This document shows, piece by piece, positions 47,415-56,863 of a DNA stretch of 64,000 bases. The stretch is taken from NCBI GenBank assembly GCA_021014945.1, contig MU266491.1, forward strand, positions 1 through 64,000, given 5' to 3'. A model generated the notes under the pieces. The model searched no databases. It was not told the DNA's origin and was given only the letters and a program-made list of their open reading frames with translations. The DNA comes from Leucogyrophana mollusca (Eukaryota; Basidiomycota; Agaricomycetes; Boletales). Both the position numbers and the translations under genes were made by a program. Positions within the stretch are counted from its first letter, which is position 1. Every line of letters begins with the position of its first letter.

Positions 47415-48183
47415 TTAGTCTCGGATGTGGGTGAACTGCCAGGTGCTGGAGCCGCTGTCGGTGAGCTTGACCTAAAGTTCGATTGAAGTCAACGTCATCC
47501 CCGATCGCCAGCTGAAAAGAACGACAACGTACATTGGTCGCAGAGCTGCCGCTGAAGCCCCAGTAGAGGAAGTCGTCGTCATTAGGAGAAATGCTGAGAT
47601 CGAGTCAGCTTCATCGTCGAGCACCGGGACGCGTCGCGACGACACTGGTACTTACAGGTATTGCCTCTTGGTGTTGGTCTCCTTGATCTGCCACTCGTAT
47701 GCAGAGCTTCTCGCTTTCACGTCTTCGCCCTTCTTCGGGGAAGAGACCTCGCCCTTCTTCGGGGAGAAGTCCTCACCCTTCTTTGGGGGAGAGTCTTTCG
47801 AGGGAGAGTCCTCGCCCTTCTTCGGGGGAGCGTCCTCGCCCTTTTTTGGGGGAGAGTCTTCGCCCTTCTTCGGGGGAGCGTCTTCGCCCTTCTTCGGGGG
47901 AGAGCCGACGGCAGCGTAATTAGTGTAGACGTAACCCAGGATGGTGTAGTTTCCGTTGGGGAGCTTGGTAACAGTGAACTGGGATTGGAGTTGATTTCAG
48001 CGGTGCTTTGCAACGTGGTCGTCGGCTCGGCCTCACCTTGATGGTGTCGTTACCATTATCTTTGCTCTGGGTGATGGCAACGCCATTGCCGTCACTGGCC
48101 AACGTCGCGAAGCCAGTGGTGGCAATGTTGGAGATCGTGTAGGTACCACTCTGGATGGTGCCGTGGGCGATTGTGCCGGACAT
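47415..48183 (-). CDS. Small beta-trefoil-like protein, copy 1, with expanded KKGED repeats
   Basis: Four exons: 48183-48037, 47978-47656, 47593-47533 and 47471-47415, giving 195 residues. It starts MSGTIAHGTIQSGTYTISN and has GFATLASDGNGVAITQS, TVTKLPNGNYTILGYVY, YEWQIKETNTKRQYL, LYWGFSGSSATNVKL and ends TWQFTHIRD. Spaced G-x-Y-x-I and W-x-I elements suggest a beta-trefoil fold such as the fungal serine protease inhibitor (I66) or ricin-B-like groups; this is by pattern only. No signal peptide, so cytosolic storage as in many mushroom defence proteins is possible. Compared with copy 2 it carries about 53 extra residues, mostly repeats of PPKKGED, between the second and third beta regions. 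Its TATA region reads GTAAAAGA, where copy 2 has GTATAAGA. Confidence 0.75.
47720..47913 (-). repeat. 21 bp tandem repeat inside a coding exon (PPKKGED units)
   Basis: About eight imperfect units of CCCCCGAAGAAGGGCGAAGAC (minus strand) follow one another without breaking the frame. One unit is shortened to SPSKDSP. The homologous gene at 51380 has a single unit (SPKKGDD) at this point, so the array expanded in this copy or shrank in the other. Confidence 0.8.
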
Positions 48184-48520
48184 GGTTGCTTGTGATGAGT
48201 TGAGAGATAGGTGGTAAGAGACAAGAGCTGATGAGTTTGCTGTAGAAAAGAGGTTGAGTCGAAGGGACTCTTTTACCTCTGGTAAAGAGTTCCCCCCGGC
48301 TCATTCCGTCGAGGATAGCGGAATGCTTTACGGCGAGCTTGGTCAAATGCAGCGAGACACTGCTTCAGTGATCAGCACAACACCGATAGGCTGATTAGCT
48401 GCAATATTCCTGGAAACTTTATGATTCGCAAGAAGTCGAGAGAGGAAACAAAAGCACGTACGAGGGCCGACAATGTCATCCACAAGGGAAGACAAAGTAG
48501 GATACATTTCTTTTTGCGTC

Positions 48521-51049
48521 GACGTGAATAATGGAAGATATTGCACATCCGATGTTGTGGGTCCAAACCTACTCACAATCTCCCTCACGCCTCCATTCTC
48601 CATCGAAGCTTCCCACTACAGATGATTATGTCTCCTGAACGGCAAACCAACGGCAAGGTCAACTACTTAAATTAGAGACGAGTGACCTCATCTGGACACT
48701 CACCGTGTTTACCCGGAGGATGTCTTCGCGATTCGTTAGTCATTGTTGGATCGAAGATGCTATGTTAGAAGGAGCTCGCACGCTTGGACAAGTTTCATTC
48801 CAGAATGTGACAAACTCTGTACCGGGTTTGGTCTTGGCGTGTACGATGTATGGGGACCTTCAGGTCCACAAATAAGCAAAGGAGGCTGCGCAAATGGTTG
48901 TTAATTTCGTCGTTACAAAATAGTCCCCAGTGGCTGAAATTCCGGTCATCCTCACCCCACGTCCTTGTACTGGAAATCAAGTGCAATGGTTTTGGGCGCT
49001 TGAGCATGTGCATTATCCACCAAACAATGTAACAGCTTCAAAGGGTAGACATTAACACACCTATGAGACGGGATCCTTCAAGTTGTAGAATTGAGAGGCG
49101 TTTGATCAGGTAGAGTGGCACCGAGAGCTGGGAATATGGCAATTTCCAAAAACATATCGTGAGGGCCAAGGACGGAACTCCGCGAGATTGCCCGGGGGCT
49201 TGTCTGGCGTCAAAATGTGTCCATGGGGTATCTGCCAATCTAAGCCGCACTTACAGCAAGTAACATGCCCACCGGCTGCGAATTTCTGCAAATCCGATGC
49301 ACATCTGATGGTACAACAAGGTTTGTTCTCCGTGGCCATATTCAAGACTGCCTGATTTGCATTACTAGCGCCAGTGGTGAGAATGCCCCAGGCACGGCAC
49401 AAGCAAAGACCGCGAAGCGCGCCTCGCCGCGCCGTAGCGCGCACGAAAGAACTTACGTTTTAAAGAGAGCAGGATAAACGCTCGGGTTACGCCTGGAGCT
49501 GATTTGCTGGACAAAATTGAACCGCTTCACCACCTATGTTATCTTCCTATGTTGAACAAACGCCGTGACAACTTCCATGAAAGATGTTTGCCCAAATGTG
49601 CTGTACAAGCGCCCGGTACCTTCGTTTCCGCGTTTACAGTAATAGTATTGCGGGCACAGATTGCGCTTGTTCAAACCAATGGCAGTCGATGGCAGGCTGA
49701 GAGTTTTTCCCTGGCCACAGAGACTTTCTGCTTTGCATGGTAGCATGCGCTGAAGCTCTGTGGACCAGAGCAGTGCACAGGCAGTGAGTAAAGAGAAACA
49801 GTTGAACAGAAATTAAGAATCAAACGCTGGAGGAGTCTAGTAAAGCCGCAAAAGAGCGTTTTCGAGCTCCGATCGGCATGTCTCTCCCTCGGAGGGCTGT
49901 CACCGTCAACAATGTCCATCCACGGGAAGCTCATATCCAAGCTGCGGGTGGCGGAAATCGGACACTTGTGATTATCTGTTGTGAAGGAGTGCTTCGGCTG
50001 CCTGCAATACAGCCCCAGCAATTCGAAAGCTTTCACTGCACCTCTTAGTGATCGAACCCTGTTGGACCTTCCCGCAGATATACATCATCCGACATAGTAT
50101 CACCGATCTGTGCGGCGCTGACATTATATGTTAGGCAGTATCACTTTTCTGCGCCGGAGATAACTTTGGAGAAGGCTACAATGAGCACTTCGATCCTCTA
50201 TGTCCCGTTGGCGTCTATCAATTTCTGCCCAATTGGGGTCATGGTTTCATTAACAGCCGCTGGGGTGGATCTCCAGGAGCCAGAGGTGGATGCGACCCGA
50301 AAGGTTGGAATCATCGACTCCTTCTCACGCCGAAACCCTCCAATACCCATGGCCCTGGTGTGTTCCTGTTGTATTCTGTATAGCTTGGGCGTCGTCGGGA
50401 GCTGCACCATGACTGTTCCCAGGCCGTGTTCATGCAATCTCCGGTGACTGTTAGGGCCGTCGTGGGCAAGTCCATGTATAGGCACGTCTTTCATTTGTGC
50501 GTGAAGTCCCGCTGATCACACGAAATCGGGTGGGACTACACTTCGAATCATAACTTTGGACATTCAGGCAAACCTCCATGTCGATTGCGTGACAATTACG
50601 ATATGATCATCAATCCTTACATTCCATTGATCATGTCAATCCCTGTGCCTGTGCGTATTTTGGCGCTCGTTCTCCAACTTCTTGTGAATTAGGGGTCTTC
50701 CGACGGATTCACACATATCTCGATCTGCACGCCTGCTCCGTGCTGATCTTAGAATCTGAGTCAGAAACGGTGAGTCGCGTGCAGTAAACGGTTTGACCAG
50801 TTTCTTCGCGAATGGCTGCGTAATGGGCAGGTCTTATCATCAGCCGACAGAAACTACCAGAACGCGAAGGCGACCTTCATATATGCACGGTAAGCAGCCG
50901 GTCGACGATATCCGCTTTTCAATCTCGGGAGTGGTCAGCGTGTAGGAAGGTTGCCCCGAAGGCGGCAGATATTCCGTTTCGACCAGGGTGAGAGGGAAAC
51001 CAGATATATGGACATGAAAACACCTTCCCATTTCCGTGACCACGGGATA
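48521..51049. other. 2.5 kb spacer between inverted arms
   Basis: Short frames on both strands only (for example a 98-codon minus frame at 50198-50494 without any motif). No transposase or reverse transcriptase motif was seen. Confidence 0.4.
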
Positions 51050-51244
51050 ACATCAAACTGTATCCATTTTTGCATTGTCTTCCATTGTGGATGACATTGT
51101 CGGCCCTCGTACGTGCTTTTGTTTCCTCTCTCGACTTCTTGCGAATCATAAAGTTTCCAGGAATATAGCGGCTGGTCAGCCTATCGGTGTTGTGCTGATC
51201 ACTGAAGCAGTGTCTCGCTGCATTTGACCAAGCTCGCCGTAAAG

Positions 51245-51268
51245 CATTCCGCTATCGTCGACGGAATG
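51245..51268. promoter_or_regulatory. CATTCCG-N10-CGGAATG dyad, conserved in both gene copies
   Basis: CATTCCG (51245-51251) and its reverse complement CGGAATG (51262-51268) are separated by 10 nt, just upstream of the TATA box. The same dyad with the same spacing occurs at 48302-48325 before copy 1. A dimeric zinc-cluster-type regulator would suit CCG/CGG half-sites; this is inference. Confidence 0.5.
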
Positions 51269-51287
51269 AGCCGGGGGCACCCAGAGG

Positions 51288-51294
51288 TATAAGA
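51288..51294 (+). promoter_or_regulatory. TATA box of beta-trefoil-like copy 2
   Basis: GAGGTATAAGAGTCCC lies 92 bp before the ATG at 51380. The equivalent before copy 1 is GAGGTAAAAGAGTCCC. Confidence 0.5.
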
Positions 51295-51379
51295 GTCCCT
51301 TCGACTCAACCTCCTTTCTCCAGCAAACTCATCAGCTCTTCTCTCTTACCACCTACTTCTCAATTCATCGCAAGCAATC

Positions 51380-51988
51380 ATGTCCGGCACAGTCGTCCAC
51401 GGCATCGTCCAGAGTGGTACCTACACCATCTCCAACATCGCCACCACTGGTTTCGCGACGTTGGCCAGTGACGGCAATGGTGTTGCCATCACCCAGAGCA
51501 CCGATAGTGGTAACGACATCATCAAGGTGAGGCCGAGCCGACAGCCACATTGCAAAGCGTCGCTGAAAACAACTGCGACCGCAGTTCACTGTAACCAAGC
51601 TCCCCGCCGGAAACTACACCATCTTGGGTTACGTCTACACTAACTACGCTGCCGTCAGCGCTTCCCCGAAGAAGGGCGACGACGCGAAAGCGAGGAAGAC
51701 TGCCTATGAGTGGCAGATCAAGGAGACCAACACCAAGAGCCAGTACCTGTAAGTACCAGTGTCGTCGCGACGCATCCCGGTGCTCGACGAGGACGCTGAC
51801 TCGGTCTCAGCATTTCTCCTAACGACGACGACTCCCTCTACTGGGGCTTTAGTGGCAGCTCTGCGACCAATGTACGTCGTTGTTCTTTTAAGCTGTCTAT
51901 CGGAGATGTCGTTGACCTTCTTGAAACTTAGGTCAAGCTCACCGACAGCGGCTCCAGCACCTGGAAGTTCACCCGCATCTCTGACTAA
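51380..51988 (+). CDS. Small beta-trefoil-like protein, copy 2
   Basis: Four exons: 51380-51526, 51585-51748, 51811-51871 and 51932-51988, with the same splice phases as copy 1, giving 142 residues. Key segments: SGTYTISNIATTGFATLASD, FTVTKLPAGNYTILGYVY, YEWQIKETNTKSQYL, LYWGFSGSSATN, STWKFTRISD. No signal peptide and no cysteine. Its length suits single-domain beta-trefoil proteins of mushrooms (protease inhibitors, lectins), but the family is not certain. The lysine-rich insertion of copy 1 is only one unit here, which may be the ancestral form. The FunK1 kinase gene follows 325 bp downstream on the same strand. Confidence 0.75.
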
Positions 51989-52313
51989 GCAAACAATAGG
52001 AGGAGTGACCAAGGCTGTCGTGAATGGTCAACGGACCACGAGCTGTAGTTTTCAGAGTACATTCTTTATGTTTCGTTGTTGGTTCGATACATTGTAGTTG
52101 ATTTTATCTTTGCGTGCGTTTGGATTTGATTTGCAAGTACCTGCGATTCACAATGCGACGCGTCGGCGCGTCGGCGTTTCAATTTGAATTTTGCTCCTAT
52201 TTTTTCTGGAGGTGCAACGCGTCTCGTGTTCCATCCTTGCATTACATTTCTCGGTTCTCTCTCCGTCTTTTCAAGGTTACATTCGAAACTATTCACCCGG
52301 TGAATTCAGTCAA

Positions 52314-54327
52314 ATGTCCGACACGGCCCCCCGTGAAAGTTCATTCACCCTCATGGAGGGAAAGGGGGTCACAAATGATGTTGCTGCTCGGATGAATTGT
52401 CATTATGTGGGAGCCATGCCTGTCCAGAAATTCTTAGACAAGTTTCTTCCAAAACAAGCGGATCAACCACGTCGTCCTACTGCGGCGAAAGGATTGTTCA
52501 CCCAGATCTTTGGTGGTCATGGCCAGTCACCATCTGCCTCGTTTGTACGTGGTTCTCCGTGTTCGAATTTCGTGACGTCCCACGTCGACTGACTATTAAT
52601 TACCTAGGTTAAGAGCATTGAACCTTTTACCGATGGCCTCGAAGTCGTTGACGCTAGAAAGGGCCCCAATGATACCCCTGTCAAGCTCGATGGCAGCTAC
52701 GAGTTGGACCCAATACTCTATAGTTTAGAGTGCGGAAGGGCTGCCGCAGCTGATTTCACGCACTTGGAAATGTGGATCAAGATTTACTCGGAGAGCGACG
52801 AGGACCCGTTCCGTGACCCCTCCTCGAAGATCCTGGCACGTCTCAACCACAGAGAACGTGCCAACCTTCTGCAAGACTGGCAATTTGAAAACGATACAGA
52901 CGACGCCGAGTTGATCAGAGTGCAGTTAGAGGCATGTGCTATGATGCAGCTTGACTCGCAATTCCGTACCTTTGCGTTCTCGGTCATCGTATTTGGGAGA
53001 TACGCAAGACTGATTCGGTGGGATCGTGCTGGAGCCGTCGTAACTCGGCGTCTTGACTGCAGGAAGCAACCAGCGCTCTTCGCTGAGTTCTTCTGGCGCT
53101 TCAACCATGCGACTCCGGTCCACAGGGGCTGGGATCCATCAATTTCTCCCGCGACGGAAGCCGAAGCGGAACGTGCCCGAGCCAAGCTTGGAATCGAGAA
53201 TGACGAGCCCATCTTCAAGTATGAAGTACCAGACGACTGCGAAAGCTTTCGCCACCGCCTTGCGGACACCGAAGACCCATTCCCTGCCACTCGTTATCAA
53301 TACCTCGGCCCTCGTCCACCAGTGCGCTTGCATCCGCTGGTTGGACGAGCCACAAGATCGATATCTGTGTATGACCCGCGTGCTGACCGGGTCGTCTATA
53401 TGAAAGACACCTGGCGAGTTGCCGAACAATGTGTTATGAAGGAAGGTGATACGTACCGCTTGCTACATCGGCACAATGTGCCCCACATTATCCCGTTGGA
53501 GCGTGCAAATGATATCGGGGGACATGGAGGTACCACTGTGACGCAGTCGCTCTTCGACGAAGGATGGGTATGCGAGTCGAAGCAGTGTCAGAACCTTGTG
53601 ACATACACCCACTACCGGATTGTCCTCGGTATTGTCGGGCGAGACCTGACTACCTTCCGGTCCACGTATGAACTGGTCAGTGGCATTACAGATGCTGTGG
53701 AAGGTGAGCTATGAATCACGAGAACCTCCGGAACCAGCCAACTTAACTTTTTGTCCGCGTAGCTCACAAGCGCGCCTATGAGGTTGCCCATATCCTGCAT
53801 GGCGACATCAGCATGGGTAATATCCTTCTTACAGAGGACGGTCAAGGGCTCTTGATCGACTGGGACCTTTGCATCCGCGTTATTGATCCGGAAAACCCAA
53901 CAGAGAATGATCGCCCTCGAGTGGTGAGTGCCCAAAGCGTTCATAGTCATATCTGATTAGCTCACTGCAATTTGTACAGGGCACATGGCCATTCATTTCT
54001 GCTGAACTGCTACAAGGCGGCCCAAGAACACCGAACACGCGTCTCGACGACCTCGAATGTTTCCTGTACGTCGCAATTGTGACCGCAATTCACCACTGTT
54101 CAAGCAATATGCCAGCGAAAGTGAGACAAGACTTCTTCAAGCACTACTTCGGGCACGTTGACCACCACGACGACGACGGTTACGCCCGCGGCGGCTCTAG
54201 CAAGATGCTTTCCATTTCTGCGAAAAGCTTCTTTCCTCCGGATCAGTGGCTGGGCGAGAAATTCAAATTCTCCAAGTCCCCATGCCTTCTTGAGCTATTG
54301 CGAGACCTCAGCGAAGGGTTCTCCTAA
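52314..54327 (+). CDS. FunK1-type fungal protein kinase
   Basis: Exons 52314-52544, 52608-53703, 53763-53923 and 53980-54327, phases consistent, about 611 residues. The N-terminal part includes LLQDWQFENDTDDAELIRVQ and YARLIRWDRAGAVVTRRLD, the usual pre-kinase region of FunK1 (PF17667). The kinase core has VYMKDTWR (probable ATP-lysine region), the catalytic loop HGDISMGNIL, LLIDWDLC (D-W-D in place of D-F-G) and GTWPFISAELL. These are characteristic of the family, whose members are expanded in mushrooms and of unknown substrate. The frame stops at 54327, but DSDWLLSTMRKYLQDR, which matches the C-terminus of the pseudogene copy, lies downstream in another frame. The last part may be lost by frameshift or reached through an unseen intron. 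Confidence 0.85.
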
Positions 54328-55092
54328 CCGCTATGTCCGTGCTTCGACAGTCCCGGTTAAGCTCTATAAGCAAGGTCGGCGACGTCTGCGGGACTCGGAC
54401 TGGCTGCTTTCGACCATGCGGAAATACCTTCAAGATCGTAGCGCGTGGTCCAAAGATGACGGTGCTGTCCATTCTGACGCAGAGGATGAAGTCGAGAAGG
54501 ACGTTAAGATGGGGACAAAGCGGAGCTGGGTTGAGTCTGTCGCGGCGTCTCGACTGCCTGGGCGTAGAAGAAGTTGGTGACGTGTTGCTTCAACTTGCAT
54601 TGCATAAGCCATTGGTAGAGCAATTGGGTGGTTATCAATGCTCGCACGGACGGCATACGCGCGATTTTATGGATAGATGACTGATGATATCTGATAATTG
54701 GTTTTTCGAGATTGAGTAGCACCTGGGAAAGTTCAATGAAATGCCAAACAGTTTTTTGTTGTCCTGACTGGGCTCATGTTCCCTACGTTCTGAGTGATCG
54801 CCTGTGGGATCGAGTTGAGAATGGGATATGACTACAAGCCAAGCGAGTCAAAAGCGAGAGGACAGGAAAAGAGTGCGTCCCCGCTCTTGGGTTAGGTGCT
54901 GTTGGTAATGTTCCCGATGTTTTGCCGCCCCTTTTACTGATCCCCGATGGCCAACTTATTTGTCAGTGAACACGTCGTCCTGTGTCCAGGATTTCCGTCC
55001 ATTGGCTGACCAACCCTCACTGAGTCACTCGGACCCGCGAGTACACTGTCAGATTATGTAATGACTCGCTCCCCCAAGTCTCGCCTACCTGG
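54328..55092. other. Intergenic, with out-of-frame kinase C-terminal remnant
   Basis: Up to 54580 the sequence still encodes a kinase-like tail (LSTMRKYLQDRSAWSKDD) in a frame different from the main gene. From there to 55092 nothing was recognised. Confidence 0.5.
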
Positions 55093-55100
55093 TATAAAGG
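55093..55100 (+). promoter_or_regulatory. TATA box of the aldo-keto reductase gene
   Basis: GGTATAAAGGGCGGG, 96 bp before the start codon. Confidence 0.5.
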
Positions 55101-55188
55101 GCGGGTGAGACATATATTTCTGATCGCAAGGTCTTTCCCTCATACCAGCACACCTCCTGTTCCATTTCACGTACCTTTATCGGCGACG

Positions 55189-56627
55189 ATGTCCATCTGG
55201 ACTGCAGCTCCCAAACCGCAAGAGCGCCTCGCTCGTTACCGCCTCCTGTCACCTACAGCTGGCATCCACGTCTCGCCACTGCAGCTTGGCGCCATGAGCA
55301 TTGGCGACCAATGGGAAAAGTTTGGCTTGGGTAGCATGAACAAGGACTCATCATTCAAATTGCTCGACGCATACTATGACGCGGGAGGCAACTTCATCGA
55401 TACTGCCAATAACTAGTCAGTGCACTGGCATCTGATTCCGAGCACTACTGACCGTGCTGTCCGTTTCGCAGCCAAGATCAGACTTCTGAACAATTTATCG
55501 GCGAATGGGCAGAGTCCCGTGGAATTCGAGACCAGCTCGTCATCGCTACCAAGGTAGCCGTCTGTTATTAATCGCAAACTTTTCGTCGCTCATGTAAGTA
55601 ATATTCCCTAGTATACGACAGGCTATCAGCGGGGCCAAGATAATATCAAGCAAAAGATATTATTCACGGGCAACAATGTCAAATCGATGCACATGAGCGT
55701 CGAGGCCAGCTTGAAGAACCTTCGAACCACATATATTGACATATTGTACCTCCATTGGTGGGACTACGCGACTTCTATCGAGGAGGTGATGAACGGGCTA
55801 CACAACCTGGTTCAACAAGGCAAAGTACTATACCTTGTAAGTGACCATGCCGTTCGTTCGCCTTGCGCATCGGGCTGATCTCCCACGCTCGTCCAGGGGA
55901 TTTCTGATTCCCCAGCTTGGGTAGTGGCCAAAGCAAACCAGTATGCTAGAGATCATGGTAAAACTCCATTTGTGATATACCAGGGAATGTGGAATGTGAT
56001 GGAACGCTCCTTTGAGCGTGACATCATCCCCATGGCTCGTAGCGAAGGTCGGTGACATTTTCAGATACCTGTAGAAATCGAGGTGCTAACGACTACCCAG
56101 GCCTTGCTCTAGCACCATGGGCCGTTCTTGCGGGCGGGAAGCTGCGCACAGACGAGGAAGATGCAAACCGACGGCAAACTGGCGAGAACGGACGCACTAT
56201 ATTCGGTCCATGGGAGCGCACAGAAGACGAAAAGAAAATGAGCGCTGCCCTGGAGAAAGTCGCGAAGGAAATTGGAGCGAAACACATCACTGCGATCGCC
56301 ATAGCCTACCTAATGCATAAGACCCCATACGTTTTCCCCATTGTCGGTGGCCGGAAAGTGGAGCAATTACTGGGCAATATCGAGGCGCTTGAGGTCAAGC
56401 TCACGCCTGAACATATCAAGTATCTGGATGGAATCATCCCCTTTGAGCCTGGATTCCCTAATAGCATGATTGTAAGTGATGCCCTTGTTGAAGTTTCCGT
56501 TGACGTGTTTTGATCTCCAAACTGCGGCGAATAGGGCGATGGTAACGACGAACGTTTCCTTATCAAAATGGCCGCATACGTCGACGTGTTGCCTCTGCCA
56601 AAGCCGATTTCTCCTGACACAGACTGA
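55189..56627 (+). CDS. Aldo-keto reductase, aryl-alcohol-dehydrogenase-like
   Basis: Six or so exons from ATG 55189 to TGA 56625-56627, about 385 residues. It has [20 protein letters not shown] (Asp and Tyr of the AKR tetrad), [13 protein letters not shown] (Lys) and [10 protein letters not shown] (His), so all four catalytic residues are present. Later segments are [31 protein letters not shown], and the cofactor-binding [20 protein letters not shown]. The pattern fits the fungal aryl-alcohol dehydrogenase / norsolorinic-acid-reductase-like AKR group, NADPH enzymes that reduce aromatic aldehydes, often linked to lignin breakdown. Here the substrate is unknown. TATA box upstream; last intron (GTAAGT) at about 56472. 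Confidence 0.92.
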
Positions 56628-56863
56628 AGGCGTTGGTTGTGCGAAAGGAAGTTATGGAAGAGGGAGGCAGTGCTATATTGGACAGTTTCAGCTATGTTAG
56701 TAAGCATTGTCTCCTAACCAGTGTGTACCCGCCATTGCGCCAACATCCGCCAACTCCTATAGTTATATTTTATAAAGATGCGGACTCGGAAGAGGCTTGT
56801 CCTTATTTTTTCCTTAAACTCTCGTTGCAACGCTGTGGACTACGTCAGATTCCTCTCATCAAC

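Larger units (their letters stand above)
47415..48520 (-). repeat. Inverted duplication of the beta-trefoil-like gene, arm A
   Basis: Coding and upstream DNA up to about 48520 match the reverse complement of 51050-51988. The match includes the introns and about 330 bp of promoter. The loop between the arms is about 2.5 kb. Confidence 0.8.
51050..51988 (+). repeat. Inverted duplication of the beta-trefoil-like gene, arm B
   Basis: Plus-strand partner of 47415-48520. Shared upstream landmarks include TTGTGGATGACATTGTC, TTGTGCTGATCACTGAAGCA and the CATTCCG dyad. Confidence 0.8.

Noticed and set aside
50198..50494. Minus-strand 98-codon frame
   Set aside because: No motif, no splice partners and no promoter signal; it is about as long as chance frames elsewhere in the window.
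48521..51049. Spacer considered as a transposon between the inverted arms
   Set aside because: The arms contain genes with introns and promoters, no transposase or reverse transcriptase motif is seen in the spacer, and no target-site duplication was found at the outer borders.
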